A DNA stretch of 36,143 nucleotides from Acidimicrobiaceae bacterium (GTDB lineage: Bacteria; Actinomycetota; Acidimicrobiia; Acidimicrobiales; Bog-793). Location: NCBI GenBank assembly GCA_003136185.1, contig PLDN01000174.1, positions 1 through 36,143 of the forward strand. Direction: 5' to 3'. The notes beneath the pieces are model-generated. The model searched no databases and was not told where the DNA came from. It saw only the letters and a list, made by a program, of their open reading frames with translations. Each line of letters opens with the position of its first letter. Position 1 is the first letter of the stretch. Positions 22,910 to 30,149 of the stretch are shown in pieces. The position numbers and the translations under genes were made by a program.

Positions 22910-23641
22910 GTGAACGACTACCAGCCGATGGACAGCTTCGGCGACGACACCGCGGACATCTATGACACCGAGGCGCGGGGCGATGAGCTGTCGACGGTTG
23001 CCTTGCTGGACGAGCTCGCGCGAGGAGGTCCCACACTGGAGCTGGCTATCGGCACCGGGCGCATCGCCCTGCCCCTGGCGGCTCGAGGCATCCGAGTCGA
23101 CGGTGTTGACCTCTCGCCGGCGATGGTCTCGAAGCTCCGCTCCAAACCCGGGGGCGAGCAACTGTCGGTCACGATCGGCGATTTCGCAGATGTGCCGGTC
23201 GAGGGTAGCTACCGGTTGATCTACATCGTCTTCAACACGCTCTTCAACCTCTTGAGCCAGGAGGAGCAGGTGCGCTGCTTTGAGAACGTGGCCCATCACC
23301 TCACCGACGACGGACTCTTCGTCGTGGAAGCGTTTGTTCCGACCTACCTCACCAGGCTACGCGACGACCAGTACGTGGACGCCGAGCAGGTCGGCGTCGA
23401 CCACGTCTCATTCGACATCGGGCGCCACGATCCGGTCACGCAGCGGCTCGACGAGAGCCACGTCGTGCTTTCCACCGAGGGCGTGCGCCTCTACCCGATC
23501 GTCACGCGCTACGCGTGGCCAAGTGAGCTCGACCTGATGGCTCGAGTAGCCGGGCTGCGGCTGAAGGACCGATGGGCCGGTTGGGAACGAGAGCCCTTCA
23601 CCTCGACGAGCCGCAACCATGTCTCGGTCTATGGCCACTGA
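22910..23641 (+). CDS. SAM-dependent class I methyltransferase
   Basis: A 243-residue methyltransferase. Motif I reads TLELAIGTGRIALPLAARGI, followed by VDGVDLSPAMVSKL, the aromatic motif YIVFNTLFNLLSQEEQVRCF, and LTDDGLFVVEAFVPTYL. The N-terminal helix (FGDDTADIYDTEARGDELST) and the later beta part (HVVLSTEGVRLYPIVTRYAWPSELDLMARVAGLRLKDRWAGWEREPF) match the Methyltransf_25-type proteins often encoded beside natural-product or tailoring genes. The substrate is unknown. The track's start at 22700 lies inside the previous gene; GTG 22910 is preferred because of the promoter-like palindrome and the start of homology. Confidence 0.82.
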   Translation: MNDYQPMDSFGDDTADIYDTEARGDELSTVALLDELARGGPTLELAIGTGRIALPLAARGIRVDGVDLSPAMVSKLRSKPGGEQLSVTIGDFADVPVEGSYRLIYIVFNTLFNLLSQEEQVRCFENVAHHLTDDGLFVVEAFVPTYLTRLRDDQYVDAEQVGVDHVSFDIGRHDPVTQRLDESHVVLSTEGVRLYPIVTRYAWPSELDLMARVAGLRLKDRWAGWEREPFTSTSRNHVSVYGH

Positions 23642-24141
23642 TCCACGCTCCAGCGATGGAAGCTTACTTCGCGGCCTCCAATGAGCTGTGGAACCGTAAT
23701 CAGCCGCCCTCCTGGACTCGGTGGAAAGTCACTGGCTTCGTATTCTCCATGTGGGCGATGCCGCCGCCAACTTCGGGTGCCCGTTGATTCATTCCACGCT
23801 CGTGCCTGGCCCGGAGTAGCTCTTGGTAATCGAGAAGCCCGACTAGTTGTTCGACGTCTCGACGTTGGGGTTCCCGCGAACCCGGACCTCGGGAGTGCTC
23901 ACCAGCTTTGCCGTGCGCAGGGCGTGACCCCGCTGCTGGGATGCGGCCAGTGCCAGAGTCCGTGTCCCGCTGTTGACCGCCAGGCTCAGAGCCAGAGGCC
24001 CGAGTACCCCTACGCTGATGAAGCGTCTTGCGGGCGCGACGTCCCCCCGGTGCTGCTGGATGAGTTAGCTCGAAGACGCTGGCAGCGTGCTCCAGATTGA
24101 AGCGCGGGAACGCCGGGTTGCCGGTGCATCCCGGCCGTCTT
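23642..24141. other. Intergenic stretch without a supported gene
   Basis: The plus-strand ORFs here (23572-23787, 23681-24100) are Cys/Arg/Pro-rich and look non-coding. On the minus strand a frame open over 23843-24064 contains a secretion-signal-like run (RRFISVGVLGPLALSLAV) but has no start codon, so it could be a decayed exported protein. Nothing firmer is visible. Confidence 0.5.
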
Positions 24142-24164
24142 CTTTGCTCAGACTTCGAGCAAAG
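24142..24164 (-). terminator. Hairpin just downstream of the response regulator gene
   Basis: CTTTGCTC and GAGCAAAG are perfect 8-bp arms around a 7-nt loop, 17 bp past the response-regulator stop. There is no T-tract, so termination by an intrinsic mechanism is uncertain, but the place suits the end of the two-component operon. Confidence 0.45.
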
Positions 24165-24181
24165 CTCCGGGTAGGGACCAT

Positions 24182-24838
24182 TTACGAACCGAGGAACCGA
24201 AGCACGGCCAACACCCGACGATGATCGGTCTGAGATACAGGCAAGTCGAACTTCGTGAAGATGTTGGCGACATGCTTCTCGACTGCGCCTTCGGAAATCA
24301 CGAGCTCGCTCGCGATGGCAACGTTTGATCGGCCCTCCGCCATTAGTGAGAGCACATCTCTCTCGCGAACGCTCAACACCGAGATCGAGTCGGCGCGCCG
24401 CGACGCTCCTAACAACTGGGTCACGACTTCTGGATCGAGCGCCGTCCCCCCCGACGCAACTCGCACGAGCGCTTCGACGAAGTCGCCCACGTCGGCGACC
24501 CGATCCTTCAATAGGTAACCAATCCCGGCCGCGTCGTCCGCCAACAGCTCTGCGGCGTAGCGAGTCTCGATGTATTGGGAGAACATCAAGATCCCAAGTC
24601 CCTTATGCACGCGACGGAGCTCGATTGCCGCCCGCAAACCCTCGTCGGTGAAGGTTGGGGGCATGCGGATGTCCACGATGGCTACGTCGGGACGGTCTCT
24701 CTCGACGGACTCCTTTAGTGCATCGGGTCTGCTCACTGCGTCCGTGACCACGAAACCCCGATCGACCAACAACTGCACCAGGCCGTCACGCAAGATTGCC
24801 GAGTCCTCAGCAATGACGACGTGTATCGGCTCGCTCAT
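24182..24838 (-). CDS. NarL/FixJ-type response regulator
   Basis: A cytoplasmic DNA-binding response regulator of 218 residues. The receiver domain (1-120) has the acidic pair E11/D12, the phospho-acceptor D56 (VAIVDIRMPP), SQYIETRYA and the conserved K111 (YLLKD). The LuxR-type HTH occupies about 150-210 (LSVRERDVLSLMAEGRSN, VAIASELVISEGAVEKHVAN). The ATG at 24838 directly follows the kinase stop TAG with no gap, so the two are translationally coupled and form one system. Targets are unknown. Confidence 0.95.
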   Translation of the reverse strand: MSEPIHVVIAEDSAILRDGLVQLLVDRGFVVTDAVSRPDALKESVERDRPDVAIVDIRMPPTFTDEGLRAAIELRRVHKGLGILMFSQYIETRYAAELLADDAAGIGYLLKDRVADVGDFVEALVRVASGGTALDPEVVTQLLGASRRADSISVLSVRERDVLSLMAEGRSNVAIASELVISEGAVEKHVANIFTKFDLPVSQTDHRRVLAVLRFLGS

Positions 24839-26200
24839 CTAAGCGTGAAGCGGCAGGTCCACGGTGACCACCGTAGGGCCGCCCGGCGGGCTCACGATGT
24901 CGAACCCGCCATCGACGGCATGCAATCGATCGGCGAGGCCGGTCAGTCCGCTTGACGAGGACCCGACCCTCGAGAGCTGCGCCCCTCCGACTCCGTCGTC
25001 GCGCACGACCAGACGCAGCCATCTCCCGTGCTGGGCGCAAGTTATTTCTGCCCGAGAGGCGTTGGCGTGCTGCGCCACGTTCGCCAGTAGTTCTGCCACA
25101 CAAAAGTAGGCAATGGCCTCAATGGCAGGAGTTGGGCGAACGTTCATCGCAATCGTGACGTCCGTCGGAACGGTGCTGCGCGCCGCCAAGGTGGAGAGTG
25201 CTCCTTCGAGCCCGGTGTCAAGAGCCGGCGGGTGGATGCCGCGTGCGAGATCTCGCAACTCGACGATGGCCTCCTTCGCCCCGCGATGGGCGTCATCCAC
25301 GAGCTCGCGCACTTGATCAAGGTCGACGTGGTCGGTCTCCGCCAATTTTTCCTTGGCCATCCCGAGTCGCATGGCAAGGGCGACCAGTTGCGCTTGGGTG
25401 CCATCGTGGAGGTCGCGCTCGATCCGTCGCAAAGTAGCAGCAGACGCATCGACGCTCTGAGCACGGGAGTCTTCAAGCGAGCGCACCCGGGTGGCCATCG
25501 GATCGGGACTGAGCAGCGCACGCATCAAGAATCGGTCCATGTAGACCACGACTCGAACGGGCCACGGTGCCAAGAAGACCAGGATCACTCCGGTGCAAAA
25601 GATGGCCAGCCCATGGAGCCACCCGGGATTCCCGATCGAGAAATATCCCGGTTGGAAGACGACTCGGACCAAGCCAAATTCCTGGGGTTGATATCCCCCT
25701 CCGAATGGGGTGATGAGGCAAGTCAGCGCGTCGAACCACACGCTGAACGCAGCAAAGATCCCGAAGCTCGCTAACGGGACTTTCACGACCACGTAAGCCA
25801 CCGCTCGCCAGCCGGTGCGGTCCCGAAGCGCTGACTGAAGCCAGCCCAGGAATCCGCCGCGCGGCGCGAACGGATCTGGTTCTTCGATCTGTTCGCCGAG
25901 AAACGCTCGCGCGATTCCTCGTTGGAGGCCCCCGATTCCCCTCGCGGCACGAATAGAAAGCCCGAGAACCGCGAGCCCGAAGAAGGTGATGGCGAATACG
26001 ACACCCGCCGCCATCGTGAGCCCGATAATGGCGAAGCCGAAGCCTGCGAGCGCCGCCCCGAGGAGCAGGGAACAGAGCTCTGACCAGGTCCGCTTACTAA
26101 ACGGTGTACACAACATTGTGCGACCGAGCTCACGGACCTGGGTCTCGAGCTCTTGTGACACGATCACCATCTCGTCAATCCGCTCACGAAGACACACCAC
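24839..26200 (-). CDS. Membrane sensor histidine kinase, HisKA_3 (NarL-partner) type
   Basis: A 453-residue kinase. The first ~220 residues hold five or six hydrophobic helices (LCSLLLGAALAGFGFAIIGL, VVFAITFFGLAVLGLSI, VPLASFGIFAAFSVWFDAL, GLAIFCTGVILVFLAPW), resembling the Sensor/DUF-type membrane input domains of actinobacterial kinases. The dimerisation domain carries the phospho-acceptor H265 in ERDLHDGTQAQLVALAMRLG, and the ATPase domain has AELLANVAQHA (N box), VRDDGVGG and GLTGLADRLHAVDGGFDI (G boxes). The signal is unknown. GTG 26200 is used as the start; GTG 26197 or ATG 26170 are possible. The promoter must lie in the 216 bp shared with the divergent DyP gene. Confidence 0.92.
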   Translation of the reverse strand: MVCLRERIDEMVIVSQELETQVRELGRTMLCTPFSKRTWSELCSLLLGAALAGFGFAIIGLTMAAGVVFAITFFGLAVLGLSIRAARGIGGLQRGIARAFLGEQIEEPDPFAPRGGFLGWLQSALRDRTGWRAVAYVVVKVPLASFGIFAAFSVWFDALTCLITPFGGGYQPQEFGLVRVVFQPGYFSIGNPGWLHGLAIFCTGVILVFLAPWPVRVVVYMDRFLMRALLSPDPMATRVRSLEDSRAQSVDASAATLRRIERDLHDGTQAQLVALAMRLGMAKEKLAETDHVDLDQVRELVDDAHRGAKEAIVELRDLARGIHPPALDTGLEGALSTLAARSTVPTDVTIAMNVRPTPAIEAIAYFCVAELLANVAQHANASRAEITCAQHGRWLRLVVRDDGVGGAQLSRVGSSSSGLTGLADRLHAVDGGFDIVSPPGGPTVVTVDLPLHA

Positions 26201-26324
26201 CTGATCTCATCGAACTCTCCCATTCATCGCGCCGTCGCACCGTCGAGGCGAACGAACACCTGACGCATTCCAACCTAAAGTTTGCGCGCAGGATTTAGAA
26301 GACTGCTAGCGGGTCTCTCCGGAT

Positions 26325-26336
26325 GGGGCTAGCCCC
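26325..26336. repeat. 12-bp perfect palindrome upstream of the DyP-encapsulin promoter
   Basis: GGGGCTAGCCCC lies ~70 bp before the DyP -10 box and ~125 bp before the kinase start, in the divergent intergenic region. A second GCTAGC core lies 11 bp to its left. This is an operator candidate. Confidence 0.45.
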
Positions 26337-26404
26337 CTACGGGAGTGCAGCGACCAGGTGCGACCTCGGCAGCTACGGCCATAGCCGGTCCGCTCCCGAG
26401 AGAA

Positions 26405-26410
26405 TATGCT
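26405..26410 (+). promoter_or_regulatory. -10 box of the leaderless DyP-encapsulin operon
   Basis: TATGCT is followed by 6 nt (cggcct) and the GTG at 26417. No Shine-Dalgarno sequence and no clear -35 are present. It also decides the start, which the track places 24 codons too early. Confidence 0.6.
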
Positions 26411-26416
26411 CGGCCT

Positions 26417-27439
26417 GTGCAACTGCCCGAGCGCCAAGCGATCCTCACGCCGCTCACCGAGGCGGCGATCTTCCTCGTACTTACGGTGGACTCCGGCTCC
26501 GAGGAAGAGGTTCGTGGGCTGCTCGCAGATGTCTCTGGCCTGACGCGATCGGTCGGATTTCGGATCCCCGACGGCGAGCTGACCTGTGTCGTAGGTCTCG
26601 GCTCGCTGATCTGGGACCGCCTCTTCGGCCAACCGCGTCCGGCCTCCTTGCACACCTTTCGTGAACTGACTGGGCCAATGCACACGGCAGTCGCGACACC
26701 TGGCGACCTGCTGTTCCATATCCGGGCTCATCGCCTCGACCTGTGCTTCGAGCTCGCCGAGCGACTGCTTGATCGACTCTTAGGACATGTGCGGGTCGTC
26801 GACGAGGTTCACGGGTTCAAGTATTTCGAGGAGCGTGACCTTCTCGGCTTCGTGGATGGTACGGAGAATCCGGCAGGAGCGGCGGCGGTAGCGGCGGTCG
26901 CAATAGACGACGACCCCGAGTTCGCAGGCAGTAGCTACGTCGTAGTCCAGAAGTACCTCCACGACCTTGCCGATTGGGACGCTCTGCCGGTCGAGCAACA
27001 GGAGCTAGCCGTCGGCCGGTCGAAGCTGTCCGACATCGAGATGGCGGACGACCTCAAGCCGACCAACTCCCACGTGGCGCTCAACACCATCGTCGATGAC
27101 AACGGTGAGCAGCGTCACATCGTGCGCGCCAACATGCCATTCGGTCGGGTCGGCGCACGCGAGTTCGGGACGTACTTCATCGGTTACACCTCCAACCCAG
27201 ACGTCATCGAGGAGATGTTGACGAACATGTTTCTCGGCAAGCCGCCGGGCAACCACGATCGGATCCTGGACTTCTCAACGGCCGTGACCGGCAATCTGTT
27301 CTTCGTGCCGACCGCCGACTTTCTCGACGACCCACCGCGCCGCCAGTCTGAGATGCCCGATGCCACAGCGCCAAGAGCCGAAGGCGTGAGCGAGGACGGG
27401 TCGCTCGGAATCGGCAGCCTGAAGGGAGCATTCACATGA
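26417..27439 (+). CDS. Dye-decolourising (DyP) haem peroxidase, encapsulin cargo
   Basis: A haem peroxidase of 340 residues, type B/YfeX-like. Catalytic elements are the GxxDG motif GFVDGTENP (Asp147), the haem-ligand His in NSHVALN (His219) and the distal Arg in HIVRANMPFG (Arg237). The C-terminus ends DGSLGIGSLKGAFT, after a Pro/Glu-rich linker (RRQSEMPDATAPRAEG). This is the canonical cargo-loading peptide that docks into encapsulin shells. The stop overlaps the encapsulin ATG (ATGA), so shell and cargo are translationally coupled. It acts inside the shell, using H2O2 to oxidise an unknown substrate, likely in oxidative-stress defence. The start GTG 26417 is set by the -10 box. Confidence 0.96.
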   Translation: MQLPERQAILTPLTEAAIFLVLTVDSGSEEEVRGLLADVSGLTRSVGFRIPDGELTCVVGLGSLIWDRLFGQPRPASLHTFRELTGPMHTAVATPGDLLFHIRAHRLDLCFELAERLLDRLLGHVRVVDEVHGFKYFEERDLLGFVDGTENPAGAAAVAAVAIDDDPEFAGSSYVVVQKYLHDLADWDALPVEQQELAVGRSKLSDIEMADDLKPTNSHVALNTIVDDNGEQRHIVRANMPFGRVGAREFGTYFIGYTSNPDVIEEMLTNMFLGKPPGNHDRILDFSTAVTGNLFFVPTADFLDDPPRRQSEMPDATAPRAEGVSEDGSLGIGSLKGAFT

Positions 27440-28236
27440 ACCATCTGCTTCGCCCAGTCGCGCCTCTCAGCGACACGGTTTGGAAACTTCTCGATGAGGA
27501 GGCACGTGCACGCGCGACTCCCGCGCTCGCCGCTCGCAAGCTCGTCGACTTCTCCGGCCCATTCGGCTGGGAGCATTCTGCAACGAACCTCGGGCGCACG
27601 ACCCGGCTGGCGTCGGGGCCGAGCGAGGGAGTGTCAGGGCTAAAGCGACGTGTACTTCCTCTCGTCGAAGTTCGTGCGGACTTCGAGTTGTCACGAGCAG
27701 AGCTCAGTGACGCGGATCGCGGCGCCGATGACACCGACCTCGAGGCGCTCGACAAAGCTGCCCATCAAATCGCCTTGGCGGAGAACGTCGCTGTCTTTCA
27801 CGGCTGGCCAAGCGTGATCACCGGAATCGCCGAGGCCTCGCCCCACAAACGACCGGCGCTCGGCGAGGAGACGGACGGCTATCCGCGGCAGGTGGCCGGC
27901 GCCGTGGAGCGGCTCCTCTCAAGCGGTATCACCGGGCCGTACGGTCTGGCGCTCGGCCCGGATCAGTACCGGCGGGTAGTCGAGACCGCGGAGCACGGCG
28001 GCTACCCGCTGCTGGACCACCTGCGCAAGATCCTGGAGGGCCCGATCGTCTGGGCACCTGGGGTGGAGGGAGCTGTCGTGCTCAGCATGCGGGGTGGCGA
28101 CTTCGTGTTCGAGTGCGGCCAGGATCTGTCGATCGGCTACGACTCACACGACAACGAGGTCGTGCGGCTGTATCTCGAGGAGAGCTTCAGCTTCCACGTT
28201 GCGACACCCGAGGCCGCGGTAGCGCTGAAGCCGTAG
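27436..28236 (+). CDS. Encapsulin shell protein (family 1, linocin M18-like)
   Basis: Forms the HK97-fold icosahedral shell of an encapsulin nanocompartment; the 266 residues match the ~265-residue T=1 shells. Family landmarks are MNHLLRPVAPLSDTVWKLLDEEA, LAARKLVDFSGPFGWEHSA, RVLPLVEVRADFELSRAEL, AENVAVFHGWPSVITGIAEAS, GPYGLALGPDQYRRVVETAEHGGYPLLDHL, and the C-terminal DLSIGYDSHDNEVVRLYLEESFSF. It is translated from an ATGA overlap with the DyP cargo gene. Together they make a self-contained peroxidase nanocompartment. The convergent MFS gene ends 133 bp away. Confidence 0.97.
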   Translation: MNHLLRPVAPLSDTVWKLLDEEARARATPALAARKLVDFSGPFGWEHSATNLGRTTRLASGPSEGVSGLKRRVLPLVEVRADFELSRAELSDADRGADDTDLEALDKAAHQIALAENVAVFHGWPSVITGIAEASPHKRPALGEETDGYPRQVAGAVERLLSSGITGPYGLALGPDQYRRVVETAEHGGYPLLDHLRKILEGPIVWAPGVEGAVVLSMRGGDFVFECGQDLSIGYDSHDNEVVRLYLEESFSFHVATPEAAVALKP

Positions 28237-28369
28237 CAGAGGCGGGATGACGCCTTCGCGGCACGGTGGGAAGGGCTGATCCGGTTGCGCAAGCCGACTT
28301 ACACTCGCCTCGAGCTGAGTAAAGCGCAGTGCAGTTTATGCAACCCCTGCAAGTGCCCGCTGCTGCTCG

Positions 28370-29686
28370 TCAGACCGCCCCGCTCCCGTCGTCGAGGGCC
28401 GGATGCTTCGGTTGGCTATCGACGGCACCGAGCCGACGCGTCACCGGACGGGTGAGGAGGATAGCGACGACACACTGCGCGACACCCGCCAGCAGAAGCG
28501 GTAGCCGCAGGCCGCCGAGGATCGCGAGGCCTCCTGCGGCGAGCGCTCCGCATGGTGCGGCACCCCAGACGATGCCGCGCCATGCTGACCCGACGCGGCC
28601 CATGAGCCGATCAGGGGTGAGACGCTGACGCAACGAGATCGCTACGACGCCGCCGCATCCGACGGCGAAACCCACCACAGCAAACGCCCCGCCGGCGATC
28701 GCCCAGCTGTGAGAGGCGGCCATCACGAGATAGCCGACTCCGGACACCATGGCACTCCCGAGGAGCGTCCACACGGTGCCGAGGCGCTTCGCGACGCGAT
28801 TCGCCAGCAGCCCGCCGAGCACGTTCCCCGCTCCCTGGGTGGCGAGGAAAGCCCCGTACGCGCTCGCGTGCACGCCCCAGTCCCGGGTCGCGACAAGGAC
28901 GAGCACGCCGGAGACGAGGCCCTGCAGCCCGGCGAGTATGGCGATGAGCGAGACGAGGATTCGGAGGTTGCGGTCGTGAAAAAGCTGCCGAAGGCCATCG
29001 GACAGCTTGCCGCGATCCGTCTCCGGCTTCGGGCGATTCGTACGGAGGCCAAAGAGTGAAAAGCCCGATGTCACCATGGCAACCGCGTCAGCGAGGAACG
29101 GAACTGCCCGCGCCACACTGAACACGATGGAGCCGAATACGGGACCTGCCATGTTCTCCGTCGCAGCTTCTGTGCCGAAAAGAACGCCGTTGGCTCGGTT
29201 GAAGTCCGATGCGGCAATCAACTCTGGGACGGCAGCCTGAGACGCCGAGTAATAGATAGCGCGCAAGCTTCCGTTCGCCAGTACGAATACCAAGAGTGTC
29301 AGGAGGTCCATCTCGTGTAGGCCCACGAGGAGCGCCATCAACGACAACACGAAGCCCCGGGCAACGTTCGCGATCGCCATGACGCGACCCCGCTCGAAGC
29401 GGTCGGAGAGCGCGCCGGCATGCAGCGCGAGGAATAGCCACGGAAGACTGTTGGCTGCTACGACAGCAGAAACAGCGAGCGGACGCGGGTCCACGACGAC
29501 AGCCAACAGCGGCACGGCGCCGTAGATGAATCCGTCACCGAAGCTCGACACGGCAAACGTGGCCCACAGGCGCCGGAAGCGTGGGTTGAGCGGGCTCTGG
29601 TTGGTCGGCGTCCGGCGACCAGTCGCAGTGCCGCGGTGGCGCTTGCCGTTTGCTGGCTGTGCCACCGCGTCGACCATTTTCACCAT
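28370..29686 (-). CDS. MFS transporter (MFS_3/EntS-like exporter)
   Basis: A 438-residue inner-membrane transporter with twelve predicted helices. The first helix carries SSFGDGFIYGAVPLLAVVV, and the loop 2-3 motif GALSDRFERGRVMAIANVARG is the family's signature. ATEAATENMAGPVFGSIVF-like helix 5 residues and RTNRPKPETDRGKLSDGLRQLF in the central loop fit the MFS_3 group that exports drugs or siderophores. The cargo cannot be deduced. The N-terminal ~30 residues are basic and cytoplasmic (KRHRGTATGRR). ATG 29686 is used; ATG 29677 has a better-spaced AGGA. An operator-like palindrome lies just upstream. Confidence 0.88.
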   Translation of the reverse strand: MVKMVDAVAQPANGKRHRGTATGRRTPTNQSPLNPRFRRLWATFAVSSFGDGFIYGAVPLLAVVVDPRPLAVSAVVAANSLPWLFLALHAGALSDRFERGRVMAIANVARGFVLSLMALLVGLHEMDLLTLLVFVLANGSLRAIYYSASQAAVPELIAASDFNRANGVLFGTEAATENMAGPVFGSIVFSVARAVPFLADAVAMVTSGFSLFGLRTNRPKPETDRGKLSDGLRQLFHDRNLRILVSLIAILAGLQGLVSGVLVLVATRDWGVHASAYGAFLATQGAGNVLGGLLANRVAKRLGTVWTLLGSAMVSGVGYLVMAASHSWAIAGGAFAVVGFAVGCGGVVAISLRQRLTPDRLMGRVGSAWRGIVWGAAPCGALAAGGLAILGGLRLPLLLAGVAQCVVAILLTRPVTRRLGAVDSQPKHPALDDGSGAV

Positions 29687-29701
29687 CCTCGTGCATCACG
29701 G

Positions 29702-29732
29702 ACCGGATTACCCGGGTAGCCCCTGTTCCGGT
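29702..29732. repeat. Nested inverted repeat upstream of the MFS gene
   Basis: ACCGGA and TCCGGT form outer 6-bp arms, and TACCCGGGTA (29709-29718) is a perfect 10-bp palindrome inside. It lies 16-46 nt before the MFS ATG, as an operator for a TetR- or MerR-type repressor would. No local regulator gene is adjacent. Confidence 0.5.
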
Positions 29733-29841
29733 TGCGAGGGGACCGTCTCAATGCAGGTGCCGACGGTCGCGGCGACGGCGACCGAGGAGCTGAGAAAAAT
29801 CCTAAGGCTCGCCGGTCGCCGTGCCGATACTTGTTGTGAGG

Positions 29842-29898
29842 GCCCCCCAGACTGTCATAGGGGGCTAGGAGTTACGTCTCAGGCGGCTAAAGCCGCCT
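29842..29898. repeat. Two hairpin-forming inverted repeats in the MFS/GGDEF-EAL gap
   Basis: GCCCCC (29842-29847) pairs with GGGGGC (29860-29865) across 12 nt. AGGCGGCT (29881-29888) and AGCCGCCT (29891-29898) form an almost perfect 18-bp palindrome. Both lie in non-coding sequence between two minus-strand genes. Confidence 0.6.
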
Positions 29899-29960
29899 CA
29901 GATCGGCCACTTTTCGTCACAGCTAGCCAAATCGACCACCTCCCTTCCAACCAATAAGGG

Positions 29961-30026
29961 GCCGCGGTCGGGGATCAGAGGGCGTCTTCACCGTGCTACC
30001 GGTGTGCCCTCGATTCCCCGCGCGGC
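29961..30026. repeat. Long imperfect hairpin, possible structured RNA
   Basis: Four paired blocks nest around a 6-nt loop: GCCGCG/CGCGGC, GGGGA/TCCCC, GAGGGC/GCCCTC and CACCG/CGGTG, giving 22 base pairs over 66 nt with small internal loops. No known RNA family is recognised, and the strand is not decided. It lies in the 463-bp gene-free stretch between the MFS gene start and the GGDEF-EAL gene end. Confidence 0.5.
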
Positions 30027-30051
30027 AATCCTGCCAGGGAAAACGGGTGTC

Positions 30052-30083
30052 AAGCAATAGCTAATGCTTCATCGGCGCGCCGA
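30052..30083. repeat. Two adjacent palindromes
   Basis: AAGCAATAGCTAATGCTT (30052-30069) is an 18-bp palindrome with one mismatched pair. TCGGCGCGCCGA (30072-30083) is a perfect 12-bp palindrome directly after it. Confidence 0.6.
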
Positions 30084-30118
30084 AGGGGGCCCTCGTCTAT
30101 CGGCTGGCGGATCCCAGA

Positions 30119-30132
30119 CTCGCCATGGCGAG
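30119..30132 (-). terminator. Perfect 14-bp palindrome downstream of the GGDEF-EAL gene
   Basis: CTCGCCATGGCGAG lies 18 bp past the stop on the minus strand, and CCC/GGG arms extend it with a bulge. It is well placed for a terminator of the c-di-GMP gene but has no T-run. Confidence 0.4.
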
Positions 30133-30149
30133 ACGGGACGGCAACGGCT

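Noticed and set aside
23843-24064. Minus-strand open frame with a signal-peptide-like run
   Set aside because: It has no start codon and is only ~73 codons long; possibly decayed, but not enough for a feature of its own.
23681-24100. 139-aa plus-strand ORF
   Set aside because: It is Cys/Arg/Pro-rich, with no ribosome site or -10 box and no family.
29842-30132. c-di-GMP or cobalamin riboswitch next to the GGDEF-EAL gene
   Set aside because: The hairpins lie downstream of that gene, and the conserved cores of these riboswitches are not present.
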